A stretch of DNA of 64,000 nt, from positions 94,718 through 158,717 of the forward strand of contig NZ_FRCP01000020.1 of assembly GCF_900142955.1 (NCBI RefSeq), read 5' to 3'. This stretch comes from Anaerosporobacter mobilis DSM 15930. GTDB taxonomy: Bacteria; Bacillota; Clostridia; Lachnospirales; Lachnospiraceae. The notes below the pieces were generated by a model. The model ran no database searches and was not told where the DNA came from. It saw only the letters and a list, made by a program, of their open reading frames with translations. Positions 16,826 to 26,982 of the stretch are shown one piece after another (positions within the stretch are counted from its first letter, which is position 1; every line of letters starts with the position of its first letter). A program made the position numbers and the translations under genes.

Positions 16826-16877
16826 TAGATATTTTATGATTTTTGTTTACATAATTACAAATATTACTATCAACCTA

Positions 16878-16906
16878 TTGACAGTTTATATACCGATTGG
16901 TATACT
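16878..16906 (+). promoter_or_regulatory. Promoter with embedded operator of the TetR-led operon
   Basis: TTGACA (16878-16883), 17 bp, TATACT (16901-16906). The near-palindrome TATACCgattGGTATA (16889-16904) fills the spacer and reaches into the -10 box, a typical position for autorepression by a TetR protein. Confidence 0.75.
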
Positions 16907-16936
16907 GGATTTTATAAGGAATATGGGAGGTGTGTG

Positions 16937-17533
16937 GTGGAAGAATTACAAGAACTAGATAACAGGGAGAAGATATTAGAATGTGCGTTGAATCTGTTCT
17001 ATCAGAAAGGATATGATGCAGTAGGGGTACAAGAAATAGTTACATTAGCTGGAATAACGAAGCCTACAATGTATTATTATTTTAAAAGTAAATATGGTCT
17101 ATTAGAGGCACTTTTGCATGAACGGTGCAGTAAGATGAATGAACAATTGCGAGAGGCTGCTTTTTATAACGGAGACTTGGTATACACATTAGAACGTTAT
17201 GCTAAAACTATGTTTGCTATAGCAGAATCCGATTTGCGCTTCTATTACCTCACTCTTTCATTATTCTATTCGGCTAGGGAGAATGAAACGTATAAAGCAA
17301 TTATACCTTACATGAAAGAGCAATTTGCTATTATCCGAGGAATCTTCGAACAAGCAGCAGGATATCTTGGTAATATGAATGGAAGGCAAGAGCAGTTTGC
17401 CGTAGGTTTTTCCGGAATATTAAACAACTATATACTCGTATATTTTGAGAGAGAGGATACTACAGGTCAGCTAGAAGATGACAAGACAATCTATTCGCTT
17501 GTCCACCAGTTTATGCACGGCATTGTAGTATAA
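16937..17533 (+). CDS. TetR-family transcriptional regulator
   Basis: One-component repressor of about 198 residues. The N-terminal helix-turn-helix is clear (ILECALNLFYQKGYDAVGV then ITKPTMYYYFKSKYGLL, about residues 10-57). The ligand-binding half is helical and not diagnostic. Two GTG codons at 16934 and 16937 are possible; the second has GGAGG six bases upstream and is preferred. It precedes a GH13 gene by 89 nt and glgB beyond it, so it may control its own operon and an alpha-glucan function, through the dyad in its promoter. Confidence 0.85.
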   Translation: MEELQELDNREKILECALNLFYQKGYDAVGVQEIVTLAGITKPTMYYYFKSKYGLLEALLHERCSKMNEQLREAAFYNGDLVYTLERYAKTMFAIAESDLRFYYLTLSLFYSARENETYKAIIPYMKEQFAIIRGIFEQAAGYLGNMNGRQEQFAVGFSGILNNYILVYFEREDTTGQLEDDKTIYSLVHQFMHGIVV

Positions 17534-17622
17534 CAACACAGATGGAGAAGGTTATTGTTTAAGCGTTAATAGCGTAGCGTATTATATATATCCGTTTGAA
17601 AAAGAGGTCTTTGGAGAGGGGC

Positions 17623-18996
17623 ATGATTGTTAGAATGTTAAAATGGTATGACAAGGCAGTTTTTTATCACATATATCCACTTGGTTTGTGCGGAGCAGAG
17701 AAATTGAATGATGGGTTTACCATGACCCACAGAATGAAAGAGCTAGAAGAATGGATTCCCCATATGGAACAACTAGGTTGTAATGCTTTATACATTGGAC
17801 CTTTGTTTGAGTCTGTAGGGCACGGCTATGAGACCACAGATTACCGATTAGTTGACCGTAGATTAGGAGATAATGCTGATTTTATTCAATTCGTTAAGGA
17901 ATGTCATGAACATGGAATTAAAGTTGTAGTGGATGGGGTTTTTAATCATACGGGTAGAGAATTCTTTGCTTTCAAGGACTTAAGAGAAAAAAGGGAGAGT
18001 TCAGAGTACCGTGATTGGTATTGTAATGTGAATTTTAATTCAAACACAGAATATAATGATGGATTTTCATATGAAGGTTGGAGAGGATATCAGTTACTTG
18101 CCAGATTAAATCAAACAAACCCTGAGGTGAAGCAATATATATTTGATGTAATAAGGTATTGGGTGGATGAATTTGATATTGATGGAATTCGCTTAGATTG
18201 TGCGGATGTACTTAATCTTGATTTTATGAAAGAGATGCGTTCTTTTTGCAATACGGTGAAAGAAGATTTTTGGTTAATGGGAGAAGTAATCCATGGCGAT
18301 TATAGCAGATGGGTTAATGAGGAGACATTACATAGTGTGACGGATTATGAATTACATAAAGGGCTCTATTCAGGGCACAATGATCACAATTACTTTGAGA
18401 TAGCGCATACTGTTAAGAGACTATTCGATTCGAATGGAGGAATCGTTAAGAATGCTAATCTTTATAGCTTTGTAGACAATCATGATGTAGATAGAATCTA
18501 TAACAAATTAACGGACAAAGCGCATCTTATACCAGTATACATAATGTTATATACCTTACCAGGCATTCCATCGATTTATTATGGATCGGAATTTGGTATC
18601 GAGGGTAAGAAAGAAAATAATTCAGATGATGGAGTCAGGCCAAAATTGGTTTTATCGGATACTATAGAGAAACCCAGTAAGTTAACGGAAGAATTAATAA
18701 AACTCCTTGTAGCACTAGCATCAATTAGAAAAGATAAACAGACATTACAACAAGGGGAATATAAGGAGTTGTTTCTTACAAACCGTCAGTATTCTTTTGC
18801 TAGAATATATAAGGAAGATGCAACTGTAATACTTGTTAATAATGATGACAAAGAAGCAACCATTAATATACCGATACCGGTATCTTGTGAAGCGGTATGT
18901 AATCTAATAACGGAGGAGAAGCATCCGGTTAACAAAAGAAGATTAGAGATAACAATACCTCCTAATAATGGACTTGTCTTACAAAGTGTGAAATAG
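17623..18996 (+). CDS. Intracellular GH13 alpha-glucanase (maltodextrin/neopullulanase type)
   Basis: Cytoplasmic GH13 enzyme of about 458 residues without signal peptide or CBM34 domain. ATG at 17623 follows GGAGAGG; ATG at 17635 is an alternative. Catalytic regions are DGVFNH (Asp104), GIRLDCADV with nucleophile Asp192, GEVIHG with acid/base Glu221, and VDNHDVDR with Asp288. The early YHIYPLGLCGA and the GIPSIYYGSEFGIEG loop resemble cyclomaltodextrinase, neopullulanase or maltogenic amylase groups. It sits between the TetR gene and glgB, 57 nt before the latter, and so probably trims maltodextrin or glycogen branches inside the cell. The exact specificity is not decided by sequence. Confidence 0.88.
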   Translation: MIVRMLKWYDKAVFYHIYPLGLCGAEKLNDGFTMTHRMKELEEWIPHMEQLGCNALYIGPLFESVGHGYETTDYRLVDRRLGDNADFIQFVKECHEHGIKVVVDGVFNHTGREFFAFKDLREKRESSEYRDWYCNVNFNSNTEYNDGFSYEGWRGYQLLARLNQTNPEVKQYIFDVIRYWVDEFDIDGIRLDCADVLNLDFMKEMRSFCNTVKEDFWLMGEVIHGDYSRWVNEETLHSVTDYELHKGLYSGHNDHNYFEIAHTVKRLFDSNGGIVKNANLYSFVDNHDVDRIYNKLTDKAHLIPVYIMLYTLPGIPSIYYGSEFGIEGKKENNSDDGVRPKLVLSDTIEKPSKLTEELIKLLVALASIRKDKQTLQQGEYKELFLTNRQYSFARIYKEDATVILVNNDDKEATINIPIPVSCEAVCNLITEEKHPVNKRRLEITIPPNNGLVLQSVK

Positions 18997-19053
18997 GCAC
19001 CGTTAAGCTACTGTAGCATTACAGAAGCAGAATAAAAAGGGGAGGTTTACACT

Positions 19054-21270
19054 ATGATCGAGAAGGTAAGTAAGTATATTAATCCGATTCAATTAGAGGA
19101 ACTCTATAGAGAAATCAATAATTGCCCACACAAATTACTAGGACCACATAAGGTGGAAGAAGGACAGTTATTTATTACATATCGCATTAATGCCAGTGAA
19201 GTAACTATTATTGATAAAGCAACCAATACAGAATACTCTATGTTACCCTATGAGGATAGAGGATTGTATGTGGTATTAGTTGATGGGGAAGCAATTAGAT
19301 CATACGAAATACGTACCAGATATCTAGATAATACTACAATTACAGTCGTAGATCCGTATTCTTTTGATCCTATGATTGGTGATCTTGATACACATCTTTT
19401 TCGTCATGGAACACATTATGAAATCTACAAAAAATTAGGGGCACATGTGATTACGATTAATGGTGTAAGGGGAACCTATTTTGCGGTATGGGCACCGAAT
19501 GCTAGAAAAGTTAGTGTAGTTGGTGAGTTCAATTGTTGGGATGCCAGACTTCATCCGATGCGTCTGTTAGAAAGCTGTGGTATACATGAATTGTTTATCC
19601 CGGGCGTAGAAGAGGGGGCAATATATAAATATCAGATAAGGACTAGAGATGATAGAGTATTATACAAGGCAGATCCCTATGCGAATTCATCAGAGCTGAG
19701 ACCAAGGAATGCCTCTGTTGTTGCAGACTTAACCAATTATAGATGGGAAGATAAGGTATGGCAGAAGAAAAAGTATAAGAAGGATCGTAACTCTTTGAGA
19801 AAAGAAGCGATGTCAATATATGAGATGCATCTAGGGTCATGGAGAAAGCATAATAATGGAACAGAAGACGGGTTTTATAATTATCGTGAGTTGGCAGTAG
19901 AAGTAGCGGACTATGTGAGCAACATGGGGTATACTCACGTTGAACTACTTGGAATAGCAGAGCACCCTTTTGATGGGTCATGGGGGTATCAAGTAACAGG
20001 ATATTATGCCCCAACAAGACGATATGGAAAACCAGAAGACTTCATGTTTTTTGTAGATTATCTTCATAGAAAGGGAATTGGTGTTATTCTTGATTGGGTA
20101 CCAGCGCATTTTCCTAAGGATGATTTTGGTCTAAGTAGATTTGATGGAGAACCTCTATATGAATATCCGAACCCTAAGATGGGAGAACACCCAGAATGGG
20201 GAACATATATATTCAATTACTCAAAGAAAGAGGTTATTAACTTCTTACTTGCCAATGCTTTGTTTTGGTTGAAAGAATTTCATCTAGATGGGCTACGTGT
20301 GGATGCAGTAGCCTCGATGCTATATCTTGATTATGGCAAGAATCCTGGGGAATGGATTCCGAATAAGAACGGTGGTAGAGAAAACTTAGACGTTGTCGAA
20401 TTCTTCCGCCATATGAACGCAATTATTCAAGAAAAGTTACCATGGGCTATGATGATCGCAGAAGAATCTACCTCCTGGGAAGGGGTTACAGCGCCAGCAA
20501 AGACGAATGGTCTTGGATTTCTTTATAAGTGGAATATGGGATGGATGAACGATTTTTTAGAATATATGAAGTTAGACCCTTACTTTAGACAGTTTAATCA
20601 CCACAAGTTAACATTTAGTTTGATGTATGCTTATAGTGAGAATTTCATTCAAGTATTATCTCATGATGAGGTAGTACATGGTAAGGGCTCAATGATTCAG
20701 AAGATGCCAGGCGAATATGATGACAAATTCTCAAATCTTCGTGTAGCGTATGGCTTTATGTATGCCCATCCTGGTAAGAAGTTATTATTCATGGGGCAGG
20801 AGTTTGCGCAGTGGCAAGAGTGGAGTGAAGCAAGAGGTCTTGATTGGGGAATACTAGAGTATGAGAGGCACGCACAGATGCAACAATATGTTAAAAGCTT
20901 AAATCATTTGTATAGAAGATATAATGCATTCTATGCAAACGATTGCGAAGCAATTGGATTTGAGTGGCTAGACTGTACCCATGCAGAACTTAGTTTAATA
21001 GCCTTTATTAGAAGAGGTACAACGAAGAAAAATCATCTTCTAGTAGTGTGTAACTTTACTCCTGTGGATCGAGAGGATTATGAAATCGGTGTTCTAGCAC
21101 CAGGAACGTATACGCAGATTTTTAATTCCGACTTAATTGAGTTTGGAGGAAAAGGGAATGGAATTGTTACATCCGTTAAGGCAGTACAGGAGGAATATAA
21201 TAAAAAGCCTTATAAGATACGATTAGAGGTTCCAGGGCTATCATTTATGGCATTTCGCTATAATGAATAA
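19054..21270 (+). CDS. glgB: 1,4-alpha-glucan branching enzyme
   Basis: Makes alpha-1,6 branches in glycogen. At 738 residues it matches the long bacterial form. An N-terminal CBM48-like pair precedes the GH13 barrel (YFAVWAPNARKVSVVGEFN near residue 143 marks the CBM48). Catalytic signatures are DWVPAHFPKDDFGL, GLRVDAVASMLY with nucleophile Asp417, IAEESTSW near 470, and LSHDEVVHGKGSM. The C-terminal all-beta domain is complete. GGGGAGG precedes ATG. It is the last gene of the TetR-led operon; no terminator is obvious right after it. Confidence 0.96.
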   Translation: MIEKVSKYINPIQLEELYREINNCPHKLLGPHKVEEGQLFITYRINASEVTIIDKATNTEYSMLPYEDRGLYVVLVDGEAIRSYEIRTRYLDNTTITVVDPYSFDPMIGDLDTHLFRHGTHYEIYKKLGAHVITINGVRGTYFAVWAPNARKVSVVGEFNCWDARLHPMRLLESCGIHELFIPGVEEGAIYKYQIRTRDDRVLYKADPYANSSELRPRNASVVADLTNYRWEDKVWQKKKYKKDRNSLRKEAMSIYEMHLGSWRKHNNGTEDGFYNYRELAVEVADYVSNMGYTHVELLGIAEHPFDGSWGYQVTGYYAPTRRYGKPEDFMFFVDYLHRKGIGVILDWVPAHFPKDDFGLSRFDGEPLYEYPNPKMGEHPEWGTYIFNYSKKEVINFLLANALFWLKEFHLDGLRVDAVASMLYLDYGKNPGEWIPNKNGGRENLDVVEFFRHMNAIIQEKLPWAMMIAEESTSWEGVTAPAKTNGLGFLYKWNMGWMNDFLEYMKLDPYFRQFNHHKLTFSLMYAYSENFIQVLSHDEVVHGKGSMIQKMPGEYDDKFSNLRVAYGFMYAHPGKKLLFMGQEFAQWQEWSEARGLDWGILEYERHAQMQQYVKSLNHLYRRYNAFYANDCEAIGFEWLDCTHAELSLIAFIRRGTTKKNHLLVVCNFTPVDREDYEIGVLAPGTYTQIFNSDLIEFGGKGNGIVTSVKAVQEEYNKKPYKIRLEVPGLSFMAFRYNE

Positions 21271-21375
21271 AAGGTAGAATTACAAAATTATAGTACAGTT
21301 ATATAAGACAAATAGTAGGGATGATAGCAATGCATCTGAAAATATCACAAATAATTAATAAAAAAAGCATATATA

Positions 21376-21404
21376 TTGACAAATATCACAAAATATGCTA
21401 ATAT
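21376..21404 (+). promoter_or_regulatory. Strong SigA-type promoter
   Basis: TTGACA (21376-21381), 17 bp, TAATAT (21399-21404). The predicted start near 21411 begins the structured RNA that follows. Confidence 0.75.
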
Positions 21405-21410
21405 GTAAAA

Positions 21411-21548
21411 GGTCGTTGAACAGTAAAATGACTAAAGGATTTGTTGACGTTGGGGAACGTAAGAGGGCAAAGACTGTTTTAGAATAGGACTTATTAAAAC
21501 GTACGCTTGTGGCGGGTGTACCTTTTTAATAAGTCCTATTTCTTTTGT
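21411..21548 (+). ncRNA. Compact structured RNA ending in a terminator (riboswitch-like or small RNA)
   Basis: Directly after a strong promoter. AACAGT (about 21419) pairs with ACTGTT (about 21474) to close a domain holding the hairpin ACGTT-gggg-AACGT. Next comes a long terminator: AATAGGACTTATTAAAA pairs with TTTTTAATAAGTCCTATT, with a GTAC/GTAC inner stem, followed by TTTCTTTTG. No start codon with a ribosome site is found inside. About 185 nt then separate it from the FliK-like gene, which may be under its control. It matches no RNA family I know from memory; it could be a stand-alone small RNA. Confidence 0.6.
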
Positions 21549-21733
21549 GCTATTAAAAACACAAGATAGTATCCGTTGAATTTAGATCTTATTGAAAAAA
21601 TACATAGAAAACATCTTGTGGAATAATGAGTCTATATCGTTATTTTTATAATTTTACTTAAGTTTTTATCTACTATGGTCGAAATACATTATAGTGAAAT
21701 TAGATTATATACATAAAGAGGTGAGTGAAATCA

Positions 21734-24700
21734 ATGAACGTACAAAATGTTAATGCCCAGGTATCTGGTGCGGGGGCGGTATCTTCAAAGTCGGATAATG
21801 ATACTCTCTTGTCATTAGGAAAAAAGGGAGATGAGATTGAAGGGGTAATAACAAGCGTTTCGGATCAGATTTCCATAAGCTTTAATGGGAAAGAAGTGAA
21901 TGTTCCCAAATCGTCAGTGCAAGGTGCCACGGAAGGTGCAATTAAGAAGTTTAAGATAATGGATATATCCGCTACGAGTGTTGTTCTTAAAGAAGTGGGA
22001 ATCAATAAAGAGGCTGCTAAGAATATACAAGTGTATTGTACTAAGGTAGAAGCAGATCAGACTGCTTTTAATAAAAGATTAGAAGAAGCAGCTGAGAATA
22101 AAGAGGAAGAGCCAGAAGAGGATTTGGAAGATACTGCAAATCGAATAACTGGTAATGATAGTGAAGACCTTGATACAGAAGGTTATGATTACAAACGATT
22201 TGAATTAGAGCGTTTAGAACGTGCGTTAAGTCGTATTAAAGAGCAGAGAACGGAAAAGGAACACAATGTTGAGAAACAGATAGAAAACAACAAAGAGTTT
22301 AAAGAAGATGTAGAGAAGATTGCAAAACATATATTGAAATCCACCCCTTATGCAGACCAAATTATTGAGAGACTTGAGAATAGTGATTTACCAATTACAG
22401 AAGCTAATATATCTAAGATATTAAGTGGTATGAATCTGGCTGAGACAATTCCAAATCTATCAGGTGAATCGTTTGAGTATATGATTGACAATGAATTAGA
22501 TCTTACCATTGGTAATGTATATAAGGCAAGTTATAGTGCGTATCGGAAGAATAATGAGGAATTATCAGATCAAGATTTCGAAGCATTGAAAGGTCAGGTA
22601 GATGGGGTTATTGCAGATGCTGGCTATGAAGTTACAGACGAAACTAGAAATCAAGCAAAATGGATTCTTGATAATAAATTACCACTAACTAAAGAGACCC
22701 TTAATAAATTAAATGATCTTACGACATTAAAAGATACGTATAGTTCGTCTTTTGTTCTGGACCAGATAATTCATACGATGGAACAAGGTAATGCGATAGA
22801 AGATACAGTGCTTACGAAAGAAAGTACTGATGATATGAAGAAGTTAATAGAGGATATTAAGTCAATAACGGATCAGGCCATTGTTCAAACTACAAAGAAG
22901 TATGAGGGTAAAGAGATAACCGTAGAACTTCTTAAGATGGAGCAAGAACAGATTAACCAAGCTTTTGTTGCAACAGAGGCTAACAAGGATACAGATAAGA
23001 GTAGTAATCCTGTGATTATTGAAACTGGTGCAGCAGTGGTGGGTGAGATTGATATTAAGGCAGTTGAGGCAAAACGTCAATTGGAAGAGATTCGATTGAA
23101 GATGACAGTAGAATCTGGACAAAAGATGGCGGCCAAAGGAATTGATATTAATACAACGGAGCTTGAAAAAGTAGTCGAAGAGCTTCGTAACATAGAAGAT
23201 GAGTATTATAAGAACTTATTAAGAGAAAGTGGAACACGGCAGACGTCTGAGAATATAGCCATTCTTCGTGATACAACACAAAAGGTAAATGAATTAAAGT
23301 GGATGCCAAGTAATCTACTAGCGGATACCTTTACCAGTAGAGCAAGTGCTACAATTGATTCTTTACATGAAGCAGGACTAAACTGCCAGACTAGACTTGC
23401 CACCGCGAATGAATCTTATGAGACGTTAATGACGGCACCTAGACAGGATATGGGTGATTCGATACAAAAAGCATTCAAGAATAGTATGACAGATATCTTA
23501 GATTCGTTAGCTATGGAAGATACAGTAGCTAATCAAAGAGCCATTAGAATGCTTGGTTACAGTGGTATGGAGATAACGAAAGAAAACATAACGACCATGA
23601 AGGAATATGATGAAAAAGTAAATTACTTACTTAAAAATCTTACCCCTTCTGTAACGATGGATTTCATTCGTGAGAATAAAAACCCAATTGATATACCACT
23701 GGATACTTTAAATGAAGAGATTAAACAGTTAAAGGCTGAGAACGGAATATCAGAGGAAGATGGATATGCTAGATATCTTCGGAAGTTAGAAAAGCAAGAT
23801 GGAATTACAGGTAGCGAAAGAGATGCGTATATTGGTATCTATCGTTTGTTACATAATGTTGAGAAAACAGATGGTGCTGCGATAGGTTCTTTAGTAAGAA
23901 GTGGACGGGACATAACACTTGGGAATCTTCTTACAGAGGTTAGAACGAAGAAAACAGGCAATATGAATAAGCTAATAGACGACTCTTTTGGGATGTTATC
24001 TGACATAAACTATAAAACAGATTCTATTACAACACAGATTGACAAAGGATTTGGAACTGAGGAGTCCGAAGAAAGTAATAGCAAGGGGGCTGAAGCTACT
24101 ACCAATTATAATCAGATGGTATTACAAGATATTCTTGCTAGTATTTCGCCGTCACAGGTTAAGAGTATAGTAGAGAATGAGGAGTGGTCTAACCTCTCAT
24201 TAGAGAAACTGCGTGATAAGCTTAATGAGCAACCAGAAGATGAAAACATCAAACAGGAATATTACGAAGAGCAAGTACAAGAGATCCGCGATTTAGCGGA
24301 GAATAGTAATGAGGCAATTAAGTTTCTAACCGATCAGAATGTTCCGGTAAGTATTCAATCAATTAGGCAAGCACAAATTCTACTTAATCCTAGCGCTAGC
24401 TTGTATAAGCAAATCTTAAACAATGCGAAGGATTTGGATAAATCAACTATAGATACAGATGATTATACGAGTGAAGAACGAGTAGAAGAAGCATTTGCTG
24501 CTATTACAGATACCTTTGAAGATAGAGAAAGTTTACAAACTGGATTATCTGATTTTGCTAGGGTTGCGGATACCGTATTAAGTAGCCAAATAGGTCTTTC
24601 AGATGTTAATGCAAAACAAGTTGATTCACTTTTGTTATTACGTGGTGCAATTAAGTTATCTGCTACATTAAACCGCAATGAGTATTATGATATACCAATT

Positions 24701-25114
24701 AAAGTTGGTGATAGTATTACGAATATATCCTTAACGGTATTAAATAATACAGGAAAACAAGATAGTAAAGTAACGATGTCAGTACAATCAGATCGCTATG
24801 GAACAATAGAAGCAGAGTTTAAAGTACGTGATAGAGAAGCAAAAGGACTTATCTTGTGCGATAACCAGGAAGCAAATGAGATGGTTAAGAGTAATATCGG
24901 AATTATTGCAGACAGCTTGGAGAAACAAAACATAGCACTTAGCCAGATGGATCTTGGAGTTGAAAAACTGAATAGCCAGTCTTATAAATCAAAGGGACTT
25001 ACGTTAAATCAAGATGCTAAGGCTGAGGCTGAAACAGAAAACGTTACAACAAAAGAACTATATCAGGTTGCAAAATCCTTTGTTATATTAGTAAAGAGAA
25101 TGGAACAAGGATAA
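21734..25114 (+). CDS. Large helical-repeat protein with FliK-like C terminus (DUF6240-type)
   Basis: A 1,127-residue protein encoded just before flagellin. ATG at 21734 has AGAGGTG about ten bases upstream; an in-frame GTG at 21725 is closer to that site. Residues about 22-95 look like a small beta domain (GDEIEGVITSVSDQISISF). The middle is helical, with recurring segments of the form PIT-x-xNIxxL: DLPITEANISKIL, KLPLTKETLNKL, GMEITKENITTM, GRDITLGNLL, NVPVSIQSIRQAQIL. The end (about 980-1090) has the pattern of the FliK C-terminal domain: IPIKVGDSITNISLTVL, TMSVQSDRYGTIEAEFKV, then a helix and SQMDLGVEKL. This suggests a hook-length or export-switch role. The name DUF6240 is from memory; the FliK link is inference. 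Confidence 0.6.
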   Translation: MNVQNVNAQVSGAGAVSSKSDNDTLLSLGKKGDEIEGVITSVSDQISISFNGKEVNVPKSSVQGATEGAIKKFKIMDISATSVVLKEVGINKEAAKNIQVYCTKVEADQTAFNKRLEEAAENKEEEPEEDLEDTANRITGNDSEDLDTEGYDYKRFELERLERALSRIKEQRTEKEHNVEKQIENNKEFKEDVEKIAKHILKSTPYADQIIERLENSDLPITEANISKILSGMNLAETIPNLSGESFEYMIDNELDLTIGNVYKASYSAYRKNNEELSDQDFEALKGQVDGVIADAGYEVTDETRNQAKWILDNKLPLTKETLNKLNDLTTLKDTYSSSFVLDQIIHTMEQGNAIEDTVLTKESTDDMKKLIEDIKSITDQAIVQTTKKYEGKEITVELLKMEQEQINQAFVATEANKDTDKSSNPVIIETGAAVVGEIDIKAVEAKRQLEEIRLKMTVESGQKMAAKGIDINTTELEKVVEELRNIEDEYYKNLLRESGTRQTSENIAILRDTTQKVNELKWMPSNLLADTFTSRASATIDSLHEAGLNCQTRLATANESYETLMTAPRQDMGDSIQKAFKNSMTDILDSLAMEDTVANQRAIRMLGYSGMEITKENITTMKEYDEKVNYLLKNLTPSVTMDFIRENKNPIDIPLDTLNEEIKQLKAENGISEEDGYARYLRKLEKQDGITGSERDAYIGIYRLLHNVEKTDGAAIGSLVRSGRDITLGNLLTEVRTKKTGNMNKLIDDSFGMLSDINYKTDSITTQIDKGFGTEESEESNSKGAEATTNYNQMVLQDILASISPSQVKSIVENEEWSNLSLEKLRDKLNEQPEDENIKQEYYEEQVQEIRDLAENSNEAIKFLTDQNVPVSIQSIRQAQILLNPSASLYKQILNNAKDLDKSTIDTDDYTSEERVEEAFAAITDTFEDRESLQTGLSDFARVADTVLSSQIGLSDVNAKQVDSLLLLRGAIKLSATLNRNEYYDIPIKVGDSITNISLTVLNNTGKQDSKVTMSVQSDRYGTIEAEFKVRDREAKGLILCDNQEANEMVKSNIGIIADSLEKQNIALSQMDLGVEKLNSQSYKSKGLTLNQDAKAEAETENVTTKELYQVAKSFVILVKRMEQG

Positions 25115-25271
25115 GAATGCGTTTTGTATGCATAGTTGTTTCTATGAAGAATTACGCACAATAATGATGTTACTAAGAATAAAGATAAATACCAAGCAAA
25201 AATAAATAATAAATAGGAAATAAATACGCAATGCAAAATAAATACGAAATAAGAGAGGACATGGTAGTAAA

Positions 25272-26873
25272 ATGAGAATTAACCATAACATTTCAGCAAT
25301 TAAGGCAAATATGCACCTTAATTCTACTAATTCTAAGATGGATAAAAGTTTAGAGAGGTTATCTTCTGGTTTTAAAATTAACCGTGCAGCAGACGATGCT
25401 GCTGGCATGGCGATTTCACAAAAGATGAGAACACAAATAGCAGGTCTTGAGAAAGCCTCTAATAATGCTTCCGATGGTATTTCTGTTATTCAAACTGCAG
25501 AAGGTGCATTATCTGAAGTTGGTGCTATGTTACAAAGAATGAGAGAACTAGCGGTACAAGCTTCCAATGGTACGAATACAGAATCAGATAGGAAAGCCGT
25601 TCAAAAGGAAATTGATCAGTTGAATGAAGAAATCCAAAGAATATCCGATACCACAGAATTTAATACGAAGAAGTTATTAAACGGTGATATCGATAGAAAA
25701 TCATATAGTAGTGATTCAAAGGTAAATCTTGTGTCCTTATCGGATTCCGTAGGTGTAGGATCTTATGTAGTAAAGGTTGCACAATTACCAACGCAAACAA
25801 CTACAACCGCGACAAATGCTTTAACAAATGGTGGAGCTGGAAGTCTCTGTCTGAATGGTGAGGAAATTGAGATTTTAGCTACAGATACATCAGATGGGAT
25901 CTTTGAAAAGATACGTAATCTTGGTGATTCCATGAATATTGAAGTGACAAGAGATGCTGGCAATCTAAAATTTACTAGCAAAGAATTTGGCTCTGATCAT
26001 AAGATTGAGATTCAATGTGGTAATAATGATTTAGCAACAAAACTTGGATTTAACACGACAGCAGTAAAGGCTACTAGAGGTGAAGATGCAAAGATATCTT
26101 ATGGAGCGGGTACAACCTATACAGCCGATGTTAATGGTACGTATAAAGAAACTAGTGTAGGGATATATGCGAGTGTTAACAGTACAAAATACATGGATGA
26201 TCCGACTAATCCTGGAACCTATATTGAAGCTCCAGTAGGTGCTACTGCTACTCATGTAAAAGCTTCTGATGGTAGTTATGTAACAATTGCAGATGCCACA
26301 CTAGCACCAACGGATATTTCTTATGCAAAGGTAGAAAGTCAATTTAGTACAACTGCTACTATGTCATCATCAGGCAAAGATATAACAATTACAGACCAAA
26401 GTGGTTTTAGTATGAAGATTGAAGTAGATAAAGTAGCAACTATTGGAGCAGACATCAGAATCGATGTTTTATCATCTGGTCCTATGATGCTACAAATTGG
26501 TGCTAATGAAGGACAAACAATGGAAGTAAGAATACCACAAGTTACACCAAAAACATTAGGTATCGATAATGTAAATATGACTACACAAGAGGGTGCGGAG
26601 AAAGCAATTACACAACTAGATAGCGCTATTACAGAAGTATCTGCTATTCGTGCCAAATTAGGTGCTTACCAAAATCGTTTAGAGCATTCAATTGCAAACC
26701 TTGATACAACTGGTGAAAACATGACAGAAGCATTATCAAGAGTTGAAGATACAGATATGGCTGAAGAGATGGCTCAATATACACAGATGCAAGTGTTATC
26801 ACAGGCGGGTACTTCTATGCTTGCACAAGCGAATCAACGTCCACAAACAATACTTTCATTACTTCAAGGTTAA
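25272..26873 (+). CDS. fliC: Flagellin
   Basis: Filament subunit of 533 residues, exported by the flagellar type III system. The N-terminal D0/D1 part is canonical (MRINHNISAIKANMHL, ERLSSGFKINRAADDAAG, ISVIQTAEGALSEV). The C-terminal part is equally clear (IRAKLGAYQNRLEHSIANL, DTDMAEEMAQYTQMQVLSQA, ANQRPQTILSLLQG). Between them, residues about 140-430 form a variable surface region with Thr-rich stretches, larger than in 270-280-residue clostridial flagellins. There is no SigD promoter that I can see immediately upstream. The FliS chaperone gene follows after 236 nt containing the 94-nt repeat element. Confidence 0.97.
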   Translation: MRINHNISAIKANMHLNSTNSKMDKSLERLSSGFKINRAADDAAGMAISQKMRTQIAGLEKASNNASDGISVIQTAEGALSEVGAMLQRMRELAVQASNGTNTESDRKAVQKEIDQLNEEIQRISDTTEFNTKKLLNGDIDRKSYSSDSKVNLVSLSDSVGVGSYVVKVAQLPTQTTTTATNALTNGGAGSLCLNGEEIEILATDTSDGIFEKIRNLGDSMNIEVTRDAGNLKFTSKEFGSDHKIEIQCGNNDLATKLGFNTTAVKATRGEDAKISYGAGTTYTADVNGTYKETSVGIYASVNSTKYMDDPTNPGTYIEAPVGATATHVKASDGSYVTIADATLAPTDISYAKVESQFSTTATMSSSGKDITITDQSGFSMKIEVDKVATIGADIRIDVLSSGPMMLQIGANEGQTMEVRIPQVTPKTLGIDNVNMTTQEGAEKAITQLDSAITEVSAIRAKLGAYQNRLEHSIANLDTTGENMTEALSRVEDTDMAEEMAQYTQMQVLSQAGTSMLAQANQRPQTILSLLQG

Positions 26874-26982
26874 TAGTCTAGTCAATAGTAAAACACTTCT
26901 CCATGACGACAACATATCTGTGTTTTAAGGCTGCCTACTACAATTACCTTAAAATTGTGTTACTTACCCATACAAGAAAAAC

